Below are positions 63,824 through 64,000 of a stretch of DNA of 64,000 nucleotides, in pieces. The DNA lies in the NCBI RefSeq assembly GCF_900112345.1, contig NZ_FOLB01000011.1:62001-126000 (forward strand), given 5' to 3'. Positions within the stretch are counted from its first letter, which is position 1, and each line of letters starts with the position of its first letter. The notes beneath the pieces were generated by a model. That model worked only from the letters and a program-made list of their open reading frames with translations, was not told the DNA's origin and made no database searches. Source of the stretch: Nocardioides terrae (GTDB taxonomy: Bacteria; Actinomycetota; Actinomycetes; Propionibacteriales; Nocardioidaceae). The position numbers and the translations under genes were made by a program.

Positions 63824-64000
63824 ACCTCGATCTCGATCCTCATCCGCGGGTCGGCCAGGCCGCAGACCAGCATCGTCGCGGCCGGCCTGACCTCGCCGAA
63901 GACGCGGCGCAGGGTCGGCCAGCACGGCTCGAAGTCGGCACGGTCGGGCAGCAGGTAGCGCACCCGCACCACGTCGGCGAACGTGCACCCCGCCTCCGTC
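63793..64000 (-). CDS. RidA/YjgF family protein, C-terminal part (runs off the window)
   Basis: The last 68 codons are present, ending at TAG 63795-63793. TEAGCTFADVVRVRYLLPDRADFEPCWPTLRRVFGEVRPAATMLVCGLADPRMRIEIEVYA is the conserved C-terminal half of the RidA fold, with the substrate-binding Arg in R-P-A-A-T-M and the final I-E-I-E-V strand. RidA enzymes hydrolyse reactive enamines; close relatives have other roles. It converges on and overlaps the TrmH gene by 31 bases. The start is outside the window. Confidence 0.85.
   Translation of the reverse strand, partial: TEAGCTFADVVRVRYLLPDRADFEPCWPTLRRVFGEVRPAATMLVCGLADPRMRIEIEVYARCARALA

Overview
This is a continuous stretch of a very high-GC actinobacterial chromosome, most like Nocardioides or another Nocardioidaceae. 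The evidence is the codon use (G/C in almost every third position), many GTG starts, Gram-positive actinobacterial gene orders (rarA-alaS-ruvX-mltG-aro; efp-nusB-pyrR-pyrBC-carAB-pyrDF-mihF-gmk-rpoZ-coaBC-metK-priA-def-fmt-rsmB-rpe-rib-hisEG; infC-rpmI-rplT), an actinobacterial IHF (mIHF), and a family of short dispersed repeats with GGTCGAG...GAGACC ends. Genus placement is inference. No rRNA, tRNA, prophage, IS element or CRISPR array is visible.

Layout. 1-2495: end of a peptide/nickel-type ABC transporter (permease tail, two ATPases). 2526-9182: rarA, two small membrane proteins, alaS, ruvX, mltG. 9193-14153: shikimate genes (aroE, a prepilin peptidase, aroC-aroK-aroB-aroQ with start/stop overlaps). 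14117-16311: divergent yczE membrane protein and its MocR-type regulator. 16415-17652: efp, nusB and a CsbD-like stress protein. 17739-20150: a quinone reductase-like MDR enzyme and a GH43-fold secreted lipoprotein. 20226-30980: pyrimidine genes pyrR-pyrB-pyrC-(DUF1810)-(hydrolase)-carA-carB-pyrD-pyrF, with a PyrR-binding RNA element in front of both pyrR and carA. 30967-32616: accessory sulfotransferase-like and lipoprotein genes. 32714-36596: mihF, gmk, rpoZ, coaBC, metK. 36689-39538: a large secreted M4 metalloprotease. 39621-44985: priA, def, fmt, a YjbR protein, rsmB. 44986-49875: SigE-type sigma factor with a membrane partner and a tiny upstream ORF, a LigD-type polymerase, recQ, and a PEP-mutase-family enzyme. 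49886-55992: rpe, FMN riboswitch, ribD-ribE-ribBA-ribH, hisE-hisG and a PH-domain protein. 56015-61302: aldose epimerase, GH6 glycosidase, a P-loop kinase, a PLP alanine-racemase-fold enzyme, a membrane protein and an SseB-like protein. 61320-64000: infC leader RNA, infC-rpmI-rplT, a TrmH-type rRNA methylase and the C-terminal part of a RidA-family gene.

The genes are mostly housekeeping: aromatic amino acid, UMP, riboflavin/FMN, CoA and SAM synthesis, plus translation initiation and elongation factors. Regulation can be read directly at several points: PyrR elements, the FMN riboswitch with a hairpin that covers the ribD Shine-Dalgarno, a structured infC leader ending in an intrinsic terminator, and a recurring TANNNT box 6-8 bases before start codons that implies leaderless transcription.

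The most unusual observations are a leaderless 22-codon ORF translationally coupled to the sigma factor, the infC leader with a perfect GNRA-capped hairpin and an AUC start, a dispersed repeat family found in frame inside or at the edges of carA, pyrD, ribE, hisG and the TrmH gene, and a lipoprotein signal sequence that has no ordinary start codon.
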